Below are positions 46,815-57,833 of a DNA stretch of 64,000 nt, piece by piece (within the stretch, counting starts at the first letter, position 1; each line of letters opens with the position of its first letter). The notes below the pieces were generated by a model. That model made no database searches. It was not told the DNA's origin and saw nothing but the letters and a program-made list of their open reading frames with translations. The stretch is from Punctularia strigosozonata HHB-11173 SS5 (Eukaryota > Basidiomycota > Agaricomycetes > Corticiales > Punctulariaceae), in contig NW_006767436.1 in the NCBI RefSeq assembly GCF_000264995.1, positions 409,414-473,413 on the forward strand, given 5' to 3'. The position numbers were made by a program, and so were the translations under genes.

Positions 46815-47560
46815 CTACAACACGAAGGCCGGTCTCAGCTCAAAGTTCTGTGGTACTTCCCCTCGTGATTTCTCGTAGTATGCCAGAACCCTGAGAACGT
46901 TCTGCACCATTCCAAGACCCAAGTCCTTGCAAGGACTGTGTTCGAGATGCTGCACGGTGGCACTGAACGTGGTGAAGGTCTTCGCACAGTTCGGCTCGTT
47001 CGGGCAGCGATAGACCTTGTGGCCTCCGCCGAGGTACCCGACGTTGTGCTTGGACGACGTGATATGCTCCTGCAATTCATTGACGGTTTTTAAGGTCTTG
47101 GGACATAGATCGCAGCTCAATCTGGTGCTGCCTAGGATCCAGCGGTGACGGGTCACTGGGCGGGACTGATAAGGAGGGTGGTAAGGCAATTCCAGACGCT
47201 GGTTCGTGATACTTTCGCCCGCTGCGTCGTTGAGAAGCCAGCGGTCGACCTTTGCACGAGCGATGCCGCTGGGACATTTGCTGGAGTCCAGGTGGAGGGC
47301 GAGGGCCGAATAATCGATGAACCTCAAAGAGCAATCCAGCCCAAAGCACGCGACTGTTGGCGGGCTGTGTGATTTCTGGTGCTAGAGGAGCAGAATGACG
47401 CGGGTGGGTGCTCGCGTCGAGAGGTGTAAGGTAATCTGTGCACCGATCTAAAGTTGTTCCCGTTCTGGAATGATTTGTCGCAGAACCAATGTTCTTCAAG
47501 ACGGTGTCGCGTACGAAAGTCGTCTTCACCGTTGGCTGTGTGTAGTGTCCTTCGTTCGCC
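46815..47560 (-). pseudogene. C2H2 zinc-finger paralogue 1, 5'-truncated
   Basis: The main exon 47381-46815 encodes the family's C-terminal half: CFGLDCSLRFIDYSALALHL, DSSKCPSGIARAKVDRWL, a CDLC finger and YRCPNEPNCAKTFTTFSATV with HLEHSPC. Upstream of the CTCTAG acceptor an exon remnant ending at 47444 reads FRTRHRLEEHWFCDKSFQNG, then NNFRS, matching the last finger of paralogue 3 but lacking its first Cys pair. No ATG occurs in frame upstream before stops, and the N-terminal fingers are gone. It is either a decaying copy or a gene with a distant undiscovered first exon. It lies in tandem with paralogues 2 and 3 on the same strand. Confidence 0.6.
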
Positions 47561-47868
47561 TTCGAGACACTCAAACTCAACGACAATGATTGATACACTT
47601 GGATTATCTTATTAGTGAGACAGTGAACGACAGGAGATGCAGAGGTGTGGGTTCAGTGAAGAGAGACAAGTAACGATGTGCAGCAAAAACCCGCACCCTT
47701 TGTATCTCTTGGGTGAGCATGAGTCATTCATTACTAACGTAGTGACACTAAAGTTAAGGAGGTCGCAGAGCGGGAGCCGTCGTGCGGTTAGTATAAAGTC
47801 CAAAACCAACCGACGATCGTCGAAACGGGGGGATTTATACGACACCGCCACTTTGCCTGTTTGGGAAC

Positions 47869-48522
47869 TCAGAAAGCGAGCCGTTTAAACCCATACATCA
47901 ACCCTTCCATGGTGTCCTTAACGCCCCTGATCTTCAGGATCCCGCAGTTACCACGCTCAATGTGCTGCACGGCGCCACTCAGCGTGCTGAACTGCTTACC
48001 ACAGTTTCCGGTATTCGGGCATCGGTAGATCTTGCCACCGTTGACGGTCCCGTTGCTATGCTTGGGCGAGGCGAGGTGCCAATCCAGTTCCCCCAGCGTC
48101 CGGAAGGTGATAGGGCAGAAGTAACATTGGTATGCGGATCCGTTCCATGCCAGCTCGGTTGCTTTATATATAGCGGGGGGCTTGTACGAGGCGTTCAGGG
48201 TGCCCCTTGTGATCATGCGGCCGCGATTGCTGATGAGGCCCCGAAGGTCGTGCTGAATGATGTACCGGTCGATCTGTTCGCGCGTAACACCGCCGGGGCA
48301 CTTCTGCGCGTCGAGGTGGAGAGCGAGCGCAGAGAGAGAGGCGAAAACATGGAAGCAGCCTTTCATAGGGCATCTCATAGTCTTCGATTCATGAGCGGCC
48401 GATCTGAAGTTATGCCACGTCGACTCCCTCAAATGGCGCGAAAGAGAGCTCCGATATTGGAACCGCCGATCGCAGTCTTCGCAATACCATTCCCATTCGC
48501 GCCTGTCGAAGTACCAACCCAT
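47869..48522 (-). CDS. C2H2 zinc-finger paralogue 2
   Basis: This is an intronless 217-residue protein. One N-terminal finger (EWYCEDCDRRFQYRSSLSRH) is followed directly by the family's C-terminal module. That module has MRCPMKGCFHVFASLSALAL with HLDAQKCPGGVTREQID, a CYFC finger (YQCYFCPITFRTLGELDWHL) and YRCPNTGNCGKQFSTLSGAV with HIERGNCG. Compared with paralogue 3 it lacks the five middle fingers, as if an internal deletion had fused finger 1 to the C-terminal module. The module containing HL..GKCPSG is shared by many fungal C2H2 proteins. Nucleic-acid or protein binding is expected; no target is known. Confidence 0.75.
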   Translation of the reverse strand: MGWYFDRREWEWYCEDCDRRFQYRSSLSRHLRESTWHNFRSAAHESKTMRCPMKGCFHVFASLSALALHLDAQKCPGGVTREQIDRYIIQHDLRGLISNRGRMITRGTLNASYKPPAIYKATELAWNGSAYQCYFCPITFRTLGELDWHLASPKHSNGTVNGGKIYRCPNTGNCGKQFSTLSGAVQHIERGNCGILKIRGVKDTMEGLMYGFKRLAF

Positions 48523-49053
48523 TGTCGTGTTTCTTGGCCCGCCTGTGTATGTTGCAGGACAAGAGAGCGTGTGGAGTTCTGGGGAAAGCGTAGGATTTGC
48601 TCGGTTTCGAACGCGGTTTCGAGTCGCCAACCGTTGTAACACCAGAGGGCGTCTGTAACAAGAAGGCGAGCTGAGTGTAGGACTTCAGCTATCGTCATTT
48701 ATACACTACTGTATACGAGTCATGCTCAAATCATACCCGTTCCTGCTTCTCTATCCCACAATATCCTACGCTATTCTACACCGTTCCACAGCAATCTCGA
48801 GTCCTACGAGTATGCCTATTTGCGTCACGACTGAGTTTTCTTGTATCAGTGATTCAGCGTGTTTTCAAGTTGGCGTCCCACGCCCGATTTCCCGACCATA
48901 TGAGTATGCACCTTCGCTTGATATATTCCGCTTTTGAGTCTGGAATTCTATTAGAATAGCTTCTCAATCGGCTCAGCACGGCAGAGTCACGCTAGTTGTT
49001 GTTGGTATAGTCAAATAAACATTGGATCGCATGTATGGCTTTGTGTTGCCGCT
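48523..49053. other. Intergenic in zinc-finger array
   Basis: This is 531 bp between paralogues 2 and 3. No coding feature is supported. It should contain the promoter of paralogue 2 and the 3' flank of paralogue 3. Confidence 0.5.
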
Positions 49054-50120
49054 TTAAAGTGTTAAGCGCTTCCTGAATCCCTCCACGAAAGCATCAATAG
49101 CACGTTCCACACCCTTCATCTTACGGATCCCGCAGCTGCCGAACTCGATATGTTGCACGGCACCGCTAAGTGTGCTGAACTCCGTACGACACGATATATT
49201 GGGGCAGCGGTAGATCTTCTCGCCATTGACGGTGCCGCTGGCGTGCTTTGGCGATTCAAGATGCTGGTCCAGTTGCGGTATGGTTGTGAAAGTCGCGTTG
49301 CAGAAGTAGCATTCGTACGCGGTACCGTTCCAGGCACGCGGTGTTGCTTTATACTTGGGAGGTGGGGTGTAGGAGCCGTCTGTGATCCTCAAACGAGGGT
49401 TCGTGATTAGATGCTTCGTATCATTCTTGACCATCCACTCGTCTATCATGCGACGGGCGGCGCCGCTGGGGCATTTCCCTGCCTCCAAGTGGAGAGCGAC
49501 GGCGGATAGAGAGATGAACGTCTGCTTGCAACCCTTTTTGAGACCCTTGAAGGGACACTCGATCGTCTTCGGTTTGTGTTTAGAGGAGTTTAGGTGCTAG
49601 AATGTTAAGGGACATTGAGGGAGCATCTTCGGCGGCAAAGGAGGGCACTCACAGCCTTGAGATTGTTCTCATTGTTGAAGTGCTTATCGCAGGCTCTGCA
49701 GTACCAGTGGGAGTCCTCCCAATGCTGCTGCATTTCCGTGAAAGTCTCAAAAGCTTCATCGCATGCATCGCAACGGTAGTGCTCTTCTCGCTGATGCTCT
49801 TCGAGGTCGGTCTCATCCTCGAAACCGGTATCGTCGCAAAACTTGCACCAGTAGTGCTCGTGTTGATGATGCTCTTCGAGTTCGTCATCGTCGTCGAAAT
49901 CGGTATTGCATACCGTGCAGAAATGATGCGAATTCGACTGGATCCAATGCGACCGCAGACCTGAGTACAATTGGAAATCGCGTTCGCAGTCGTTGCAGAA
50001 GTTGTGCGAGTTTGAGTTGTTGAGGTGCTGAAGGATGGCATCTTTATTGCAAAACCATCGCTCGCAGCTTTCGCAGTACCACTCGTCTTCGTCCCGATCG
50101 AAGTGCCAGCGCTTGCCCAT
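49054..50120 (-). CDS. C2H2 zinc-finger paralogue 3, multi-finger
   Basis: This is a 336-residue protein from exons 50120-49653 and 49596-49054 (GTGAGT donor, TTCTAG acceptor, phase 0). Exon 1 packs about six consecutive finger units, mostly WYC/FCxxC type with His pairs (WYCESCERWFCNKDAILQH, FCNDCERDFQLYSGLRSH, FCTVCNTDFDDDDELEEH, WCKFCDDTGFEDETDLEEH, YRCDACDEAFETFTEMQQH, WYCRACDKHFNNENNL). Exon 2 carries the shared C-terminal module with HMEAGKCPSGAARRMIDEW and two further fingers. The array is highly acidic, unusual for DNA-binding fingers, so RNA or protein binding is equally possible. It is the longest copy in the tandem array and probably closest to the ancestor. Confidence 0.8.
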
Positions 50121-50696
50121 GGCTGCGATACCTACCAGCGGATGTTTAGCGATCAGAGGAAAGGCAGGGACGATTCTGAGGACTCACAACAATCGACGAG
50201 TGGTTTCACGATGGTAGAATGGGAGATCAAAGACCTCAATTTACGTAACGTTCACGACGATGTCATGTTATCTTCCTCAACAACGTGAGAGAAGGCGCAA
50301 GCGACTTCGGCTCACATGCTACAGAATGCGCTACGATTGCAAGCAGAGATTGTTACGCGTACATATTGCTTGAAATATTACATCAGTGCAGTGGCGAAAA
50401 GCATCCCAGGCTACTCAGCAAGTTCTATACCACTAAACAGCACTAGGCTTCACATATTAGGCCTCAGTGACAGGCCGTTGGAAGCATGATCCCCTATCCA
50501 TTCCTAGGGTACGCATCAGATCAGGTCTATGGTCCGGAACATTCGCACGCACAGAGCTCTCTCGTTCTGGAACGTGGTCTGGAACAAAGTTCGTGTTCAT
50601 CGACATCGGCGGTCGACCAGGAGGCGGGGGAGAGGGGTTTCTCATCTTCTTGAGGTAATCCCGTAGCGCCGTTACAACGATCTTAGGTAAACTAAA
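50121..50696. other. Intergenic
   Basis: This contains the promoter of zinc-finger paralogue 3 and the 3' flank of the UPF0303 gene. A 63-codon open frame at 50467-50658 has no recognisable content. Confidence 0.5.
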
Positions 50697-51489
50697 TTAG
50701 TATCCGTTCTCGTGGGAGTTCCAAGCATGGTCTCGTACTCGATGATCTTCAGAACTTGATCCTGAGTAACATGCTACGACCGCGATAGGGCAGCAGAGCG
50801 CGTTCTATCGAGAGAGAATCGGGTTAGGTCCGAAGAACCTGGCGCAAGCCGAGGTTTGGATAGCACCTCGAGCCATATCGGGAACGCTGCCAGCTCGTTC
50901 AACTGAAAGACAGATGCAGCATGAGACCGTCATGGAAACGTACCTCCGCCTTGTACTCGATATTGATTCTGGATGCCGAGCTGTGACGATGTCTTACCGA
51001 TCGCCTGCAAGGCTTGTCAGCCCAAGCACATGTTCGATGCAAGAAAATATGCTGACCGCCATGCCCTTCTCGACGTAGAAACTGCTATGACCCGTTTGCC
51101 GCACCACGTTGATCATCCCCTCCAGCGTCGACCACGCATGCATGTTGACATCTCCTATTCCTGATACATCGCCCAAGTCGCCTACCGTACACGAGAAGAG
51201 GGTATGGCCCTGAATGGTTTGTATGGAAATGACCATGCCGACGCCTTTGTGGTGCTTGGACGTCGTACGGAATCGCTTGCGCAGGGACAACCCTGTTAAG
51301 ACACGTCATGCGATGCGTTCGTACGTCCATCGCGAGGAAAGGGCCAGAAACGAACATACCTAAGGTCACGGCATCGTTGGCGGAAAACGACGGGAATCGC
51401 AAGCTTGACTCTTCGTTGAGCGTTTGCGTCGCTAGCTCTGCCTCGCTCTGCATGGGAGAGTACCCGTTAAGACCTTCGAACATCGGCAT
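50697..51489 (-). CDS. UPF0303/DUF336 (YBR137W-like) protein
   Basis: This is a 184-residue protein from exons 51489-51360, 51292-51057, 51004-50944, 50886-50867 and 50804-50697, with consistent phases. The order SFSANDAVTLGLSLRKRF, GVGMVISIQTIQGHTLFSC, MHAWSTLEGMINVVRQTGHS, SFYVEKGMA, YRVQGGAFPIWLE and PIAVVACYSGSSSEDH matches the UPF0303/DUF336 family, including yeast YBR137W. Yeast YBR137W has been linked to the GET/TRC tail-anchored protein pathway; bacterial relatives are called heme-degrading-like. The exact biochemical role is unsettled. The fourth exon is only 20 nt. The start was chosen as the first ATG (MPMFEG); an ATG two codons later is also possible. Confidence 0.82.
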
Positions 51490-52089
51490 TTTTTTGCCTG
51501 CTATCCTTTCCAATCTCAGCTCCGCTACGCGGGTCCATTGACGTCCGACTTCACCTATCGTTGTTGCCTATTACGTCTTTGGGGGTCGCCGCGGCGTCGG
51601 GGAGTCGGACGTATATCGATAGGGGTCAATGTCGGTAGCATGCACACGAGGCGGGAAACCCGCTAGCGGAGGTATATCAAGGACAGACCCGAGTCCATTG
51701 TTGGGTGGACTAAAGCCATGAGGTCGTTACCGCGAGTGATGGGCATGGCCTTGCAAGGAACGAGGCAGACTGACGTTCCGCGCGTCTCGCCTCGGTCATC
51801 CACTTTTCACTTCACTTTGCCCACAGTTGGACCGTCCTGTCGTCTTCTTCAACCAGAACTGCACGCTAGGCTGTTAGAAATCGTTTCTCCTGCCACGCTA
51901 GAAGGATTCTGAGTTCTTTGGGCCTCCAACGAGGACGCAATTAGCGCGCTTGCCGGTCGTCGAACGGATGTCGCGTGAATTCGTCTTCGGCCATTGACCC
52001 AAATCACAGCTACCGAGACTATTCCGCACGCGACTCCCGCTCCAGCAGGACCTCGCAGTCGTGCCTACACTACCGCGGAGACGATACCC
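51490..52089. promoter_or_regulatory. Divergent promoter region
   Basis: This 600-bp region lies between the divergent UPF0303 gene (minus) and PEX12 (plus). The open frame continues upstream of the PEX12 ATG to about 51994 but has no conserved content. No clear TATA box is seen. Confidence 0.45.
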
Positions 52090-53490
52090 ATGGAATTCTT
52101 CAACGATGTGGGCTCTGACCCTCTCAAACCCTCCCTGTTCGAGCTTGTCGCACAAGAGCAACTCAGAGACCTGTTACAACCTGCGTTGAAGTATGTTCTT
52201 TCCGTAAGCCATCTCTTCATGCGTTAGAGATGCTCAGAAGTCATGCCCGCGCCTATGAAGGTCTTTGCGCAACGTTATCCAAGATACCTCCTCCGAATAG
52301 TCAACCGCCATGAAGAGTTTTATGCGTTCATCATGTTCTTTGTCGAGAGACATTTCTTGAGGACGCATGGTACGCATTTGCATTCGATTGTTTAGTGCCC
52401 AGCAATGAATGTTGTGATTGATTGCAGGCGCATCCTTCTCCGAGAACTTCTACGGCTTGAAGCGCCGCCGACGACCACTCATCGAACCTGAACGAGCACG
52501 GGCGGCTGTCGGCGGTGTTTTTCGCGAAGAAAGGCTTCGGAATAGGGACATCCGGAAGTCACTCGTGTTCCTGGTCAGTTTCCGATGGGCACACAAACCG
52601 TCTTGCTCTAACGCGCAAATTGCAATCTTGCAGATCGGTCTCCCGTATCTGCGTGCTAAGGCACAAGACTACTACGAGGAACTGGGTGGTGGTATTGACC
52701 CTGAGCTACTCGAAGGAAGCGAAGGAGCGCGCCAGACGAGGGCTTTAACAGAAGAGGTAAGATCCATCGCCATCTCCGTCAGTACAGTGCGTTGATCAAT
52801 ATGAAGACGTTGATGGGCAAGATGCGGAGAGCGTTCAAGGCGATATATCCATGGGCTAACGTGACGTTCGAATGCTGGCTTCTGCTCTACAATATACTAT
52901 ACCTATTCGACCGAACGCCTTTCCACCGCCCATGGCTGGCTTGGACGGGCATCGACATCCGGCGCCTCGGCTTGGATGATCTGGTCAGTGGATCTGCCTT
53001 GATCGCGGGTTTCCGTGGCTGATCTTCGTGTTGGAAGCGTCTTGCCAGCCGCGCTGCCAACGACAAAGGCCGATCACAGATACGACGGACCCTTTTGCAA
53101 CGCATACGCCGTCTGGTTCTGACGTCGCCGCGGCTTCTCCTAGACGCGTTGAAGGTCCTCCTTCCCACCGCTATCTTCTTCATCAAGTTCCTCGAATGGT
53201 GGTTCTCGCCTTCTTCCCCAGCGCGTGCCCTCTCGACGTCCCCGCTCGGACCCGCCGTGCCTCCGCCGAAATTGCTCCCTCCCCACCCCCAGAGCCTCAT
53301 TCCGGTGGACAGGATCACCAAGTTCGGTATGTGCCCGCTGTGTGAGCAGCCGATTGCGAACGCGACCGCGCTGCCGTCGGGCTACGTGTTCTGCTATCGT
53401 TGCGCATACGGTCACATCGAGCAGCACCACTCGTGTCCTGTGACACTGCTGCCGGCACAGATGTGGCAGATGCGAAAGGTACTGGTGTAA
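52090..53490 (+). CDS. PEX12: Peroxisomal RING protein PEX12
   Basis: PEX12 forms, with PEX2 and PEX10, the peroxisomal membrane ubiquitin ligase that recycles the import receptor PEX5. The 381-residue model uses exons 52090-52203, 52261-52369, 52428-52573, 52634-52756, 52783-52983 and 53038-53490. The N-terminus MEFFNDVGSDPLKPSLFELV, with RYPRYLLRIVNRHEEFYA, is diagnostic. Hydrophobic segments include FECWLLLYNILYLFDRTPF and LLLDALKVLLPTAIFFIKF. The C-terminal RING-like domain (about 330-370) reads CPLCEQPIANA, then GYVFCYRCAYGHIEQHHSC, an incomplete RING as is normal for PEX12. The border before exon 6 (TTGGAAG acceptor) is the least certain. Confidence 0.93.
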
Positions 53491-53946
53491 TATCGCTGGT
53501 TTTGCGTCTGATCATCAGGTCAAAACACGGCATGCAGCGGGACATATGGAACGTTGCGGAGGCACGGAGCGACGCACGTTCGTCATCCTTCCGTACTACA
53601 ATAATAACGTGCAGGGCCAAGGCGCTGCGGGGAAAGTAGCGTTAGCTCCGTGTATTGTATCTGTGAGAGGCCTTGTCGGATGGTTAGCTTCAAGTCGTGT
53701 TTTGCGTGCGTTTTGCAATCGATCGAAGCGGTTGGGCCTGTCGGACGGGAGTGTGAGTCTGGGAGGAATGGGTCCTTGGCCGGGGATCCTTCTCTTTCGG
53801 CTCTACTTTTCACCATATTATCCATGAGGAATATATGCGCTCGCCCCCCGTGCCAGTCTGCACGATCCTTAAGTACGAGCAAGCCCTGATCGTCGACACT
53901 TCACCCCTCGACTGCCAGACTCGGCCATACTTGACGAGGGACTGTC
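53491..53946. other. Intergenic
   Basis: Between PEX12 and PHO81. No gene is supported. The right end should contain the PHO81 promoter. Confidence 0.5.
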
Positions 53947-56900
53947 ATGAAGGTGTGCAGCATACATCGCACTAGCCGATGTCCTCCTTGGCTGATCGGG
54001 GCTGTCCTTCGCTCGTGTAGTTTGGCAAACAGATCCAGGCGGATCAGGTCCCCGGCTGGTCCGCGTTCTATCTCGACTATAAGGGCCTGAAGAAGATTAT
54101 CTCCTTGTTGGTGTCTCAGCGACACGCCGACATCGCTCCAGCCGCACCCAGCAATGTGCCTCTCCATGTCACGACCACGACCGCCGCACCTTATCCGGCT
54201 AGCGCACTACCGAGCCCGCGAACACTCCTGCGTGAGGGCCCTGCCAGTTTACCTGTGCTTGCCGCGTTGGGAGGACAAGATGAGGATCGCGGCCCCAATT
54301 TCCAGGCGCATAAGGCTGCTTTCTTCTTCAAGCTTGATCGCGAGCTCGAAAAAGTGCGTGAATATCTAGTTCCTGCGTCGCCCTGGGATTGATGAGTTGT
54401 TGCAGATAAACGCGTTCTATTTGCAGAAGGAAGCGGAACTGAAGTTGAGGCTTGAGACGTTGCTCGCAAAACGTCGGGCCGCTGCTCTAAGAGTCCTTCC
54501 GAGTGAGGATGATGAATCCATGCAAAATCACGTCGAATGGAGCGCCGTAGAAGAAGGGTTCAGGTTGTTGGAGCGGGATCTTCGTAAACTGCAGGTGCGT
54601 CGGTCATTCGTGTACATACAGACGCGACCCTCATGAGCCACACTATAGCAATATGTCGAGATCAACGCGACCGGATTCCGCAAAATCCTCAAGAAATGGG
54701 ACAAACGCTCAAGATCGGCGACTAAAGAACTCTACCTCGCCCGTCAAGTAGAGGTGCAGCCGGTATTCAATAGACAGGTTTGTCCCACATCTTTGTACCT
54801 ACCGGCCTATTGTCGACTAGCTGAGGCTCCGTCAGCTCATCTCAGAGTTGTCCGATGCCGTCGCAACGTGTCTCCTGGACGTAACTGACCTTTCCAATGG
54901 ACTCAACGTCGAGAAGCCGGCCGTGAACGACCTCATTCTGAGCAACCAGATTCTCGCCGAGCGCAGTTCCCAGCCTGGCGCCTTCCAGGATCTCGAGAAC
55001 AACCTGCGCACCGCGGTCGCCAACGGGGATGAGGCCACCATCCGTGACCTCGTCCGCTACTCGGACGTGCTCGCCTCCCAGCCCGGCCGCGCGATCAACG
55101 TTACCAGGATTCTGTGGAAGGCGATCATCGACGCGCCTAAGGAGATCGCCGACCTCATCCTCTCCTGCCCTGCGAACCCCTTCGATTTTCACTTCATCGA
55201 CGACATCAACGGTCGGACGACGCTCCACTCGGCCGCCATGGTCGGCATGCTGCGCCTCGTCAACATCTGCCTGGAGAAAGGCGTGGAGGCGGCGAAATGC
55301 GACGCATACGGTCGGTCCGCGCTGCATTACGCCTGCATGAACGGACACCCGGATGTATGTCGCCGGTTGCTGGAAGTCGGGCTCCCCCCGGATCAGGTCG
55401 ACATGGACAACTACAGCCCGCTGACATATGCGACGTTGCGCGGCTCTACCGAGTGCGTCCGAGCCTTGCTCGAACAGGGAAATATATCGCTTGGACAGGA
55501 ATCTCTCAGTACGGACTCGATGCCGCTTGCGCTTTCCAGCCAGGCCGGGCACGTGGATGTAGTCAACCTTCTCCTCGATCACGGCGCACGGTCCCTTCCG
55601 AACACGAACGGCGAATACCCTATCCACCTCGCCGCCAAAGAGGGGCATTCCGAGGTTTGCAAGATCCTCATCGGCTTCGAGGGTTGGGACGTTGCGGACA
55701 AGTACAACGAATGGACTCCTCTATTCCATGCCGCGCGATATGGGCACACGCGCTGCGTCGAGGTTCTGCTCGACGCTGGTGCTCGCGTCGACGCGCTCGA
55801 CGAAGTCGGAAATTCGCCAGTCTACTATGCGGCATGGTATGGTCATCGGGATTGCGCAGGCCTTCTATTGCATGCTATGGCACTGCTTCCTAGACGTACC
55901 AGCCTCTCCCCGCCTCGGAAGTCGCCACCTTCCGACAACGTCAAACCGTTCGAGTCCGACATCGACATGATCCCATCCCTGTCTCTTCCCCCTCCGATCA
56001 TGCCGTACCGCATATATGGCCACAATTTCCTTGACAAGACCTTCCTCGTGCAAATTGCGCTCGGCCAGAACATGTGGGACAGGCCGTCCGAGCCCCACTC
56101 CCCCATAAAGTTGCATCCGCGCTTGACGGGCGCTCAGAACAGGGACCTTACCCTGCACGCTTCCCCGTTCTTGAAACTGGTGATCACGGCCCGAGGGGAC
56201 GCTACGACTGCCCCATTTACCATATATCTCCCCATGAAGGACGAAGCGCATGTATTCTCTTTCCAAACATCGTCGTTGGACAAGTTGACGTTAGAGTTCT
56301 CTATCTACCCGAATTTCGGCACGAAGACCATCGGCCGAGCCACCGCTTTGCCTGCACTATTTCCGGCAGCCAAGCAGGATGCCCCATACGTCCTCCCCAT
56401 CTTGGATCACCGACTGCATGTGTTGGGAGAAGTACGTCTCGCGATCATCATCTCCTGGCTGTAACTGATGTCATGCACCAGGTCACTTTCGGGATTAACG
56501 TCGTCTCGCCGTTCAGGAGCGCGACATTGGGGATCGGCGGTGCCGTTGAGACTTATTGGAAGTCCATGGCCATGCCGATATCTACTCCAATTCGTGATAC
56601 TCCACGTTCAGGCCCGGCCATTGCGTCCGCCGCCACCTCTCCCTCAAACCGTTCCGTCGCTGCCATAGGTGGCCACGCCATCACAATTTCGTCAGTCACC
56701 GGAAGTTATCTCTATCTGGTGGTTCAGGTTACCGCGGATCATCAGCCAGTCATTTACCCTCAATGGCGTCTCCCAGAAGATCGATATTCCTTGGGCGTCG
56801 CGGATGTGTCGCTCGAGCAGTTTGAGAGGCTTGCGCATCAGCTCGGGCAGACGCTTGACCGCCCGGAAGCGGTAAGGCCGACGACGAGGGATTGGCGAGA

Positions 56901-57684
56901 TTATCTGGATCGGTCGATGGTATCCCTTCGGCGTCTCCTCCAAGTGCGTCGGATTTAGTCGTGGTAAGGCTTGGACTGATCACGGCTCAGGTACTCCCTG
57001 CCACCCTCGGTGTTGCTTTAGAGCTGGCGTCCCCGTCTCAGTCTCACATGGACCACTTCAGCATCCGCAATAAACTGAACTTGAACGACTTCGTGGACTC
57101 CGTGCTGCGAGTCGTCTATGAGACACCCACTCACGTCGACGGGGCAGGCTCCGCAGTGCGCCGTAGGGTTGTGTTCTCTTCGTTCTCTCCGGACGTCTGC
57201 GCCGCACTGAACTGGAAGCAACCGAACTGTAGGTCTCAGATGCTATCACGTAACCAACTTCTTAACGAGATCCTAGATCCGGTTTTCTTCGCATCTCAGT
57301 GTGGTAAGACGCTCCAGACTCCGCCCAGCTGCGCGGCTACAGGAGCACCAGATTTATCCGATAGGCGACTCTTCGGGTTGGGCGCCGCCGTTGGCTTTGC
57401 CAAGAATAACAACCTATTGGGCGTTTTACTCGAAGCAGAGACTCTTGTGAGCAACGTGCATACTCCTAGCCTCGCTATGGAAAGAACTGAAAGGTTATAT
57501 TTAGGTACAAGTGCCATCTCTCGTTCAAGGGGTCAAAGACGCGGGCCTTCTGGTTGGTGCTTTCGGCAAGGAACAGGAAGTCTCCCCGCTCACTCCCGCC
57601 GGGGTGGACGTACCGACGGTGGACGCCATCTTGCAGCGAGGCGTGCTTTCCGTCGAGCATTCCATGCGTGGCTTACTCTATTAG
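53947..57684 (+). CDS. PHO81: Phosphate regulator PHO81 (SPX-ankyrin-GDPD-like)
   Basis: PHO81 senses inositol-pyrophosphate/phosphate state and inhibits the PHO80-PHO85 kinase when phosphate is low. The model has 1,100 residues from exons 53947-53952, 54021-54353, 54406-54594, 54649-54777, 54836-56431, 56482-56943, 56991-57228, 57277-57446 and 57505-57684. The SPX domain (1-220) begins MKFGKQIQADQVPGWSAFYL and includes FRKILKKWDKRS. Ankyrin repeats (about 344-568) include NGRTTLHSAAMVGMLRLVNI and GEYPIHLAAKEGHSEVCKIL. A middle domain and a GDPD-like domain (from about 752) follow; the latter lacks the HRG-type catalytic motif, as usual for Pho81. The first coding exon is only 6 nt (Met-Lys). 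Confidence 0.93.
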
Positions 57685-57833
57685 TGTTATACATATTGGG
57701 ACGTCCCGCCGGGGCGGTATATATATATGAAACAGCGAATGTATTGTAATTACCGGGACACGCGTGGTTCTTATATTATTGTTAGCGCATGGATCTGCGG
57801 AACCACACCATATTGGAAAGCGCTCACAATGCG

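Noticed and set aside
51994-52089. Upstream extension of PEX12 (TQITATETIPHATPAPAG...)
   Set aside because: There is no ATG for it, and the conserved PEX12 N-terminus begins exactly at MEFFNDVG (52090).
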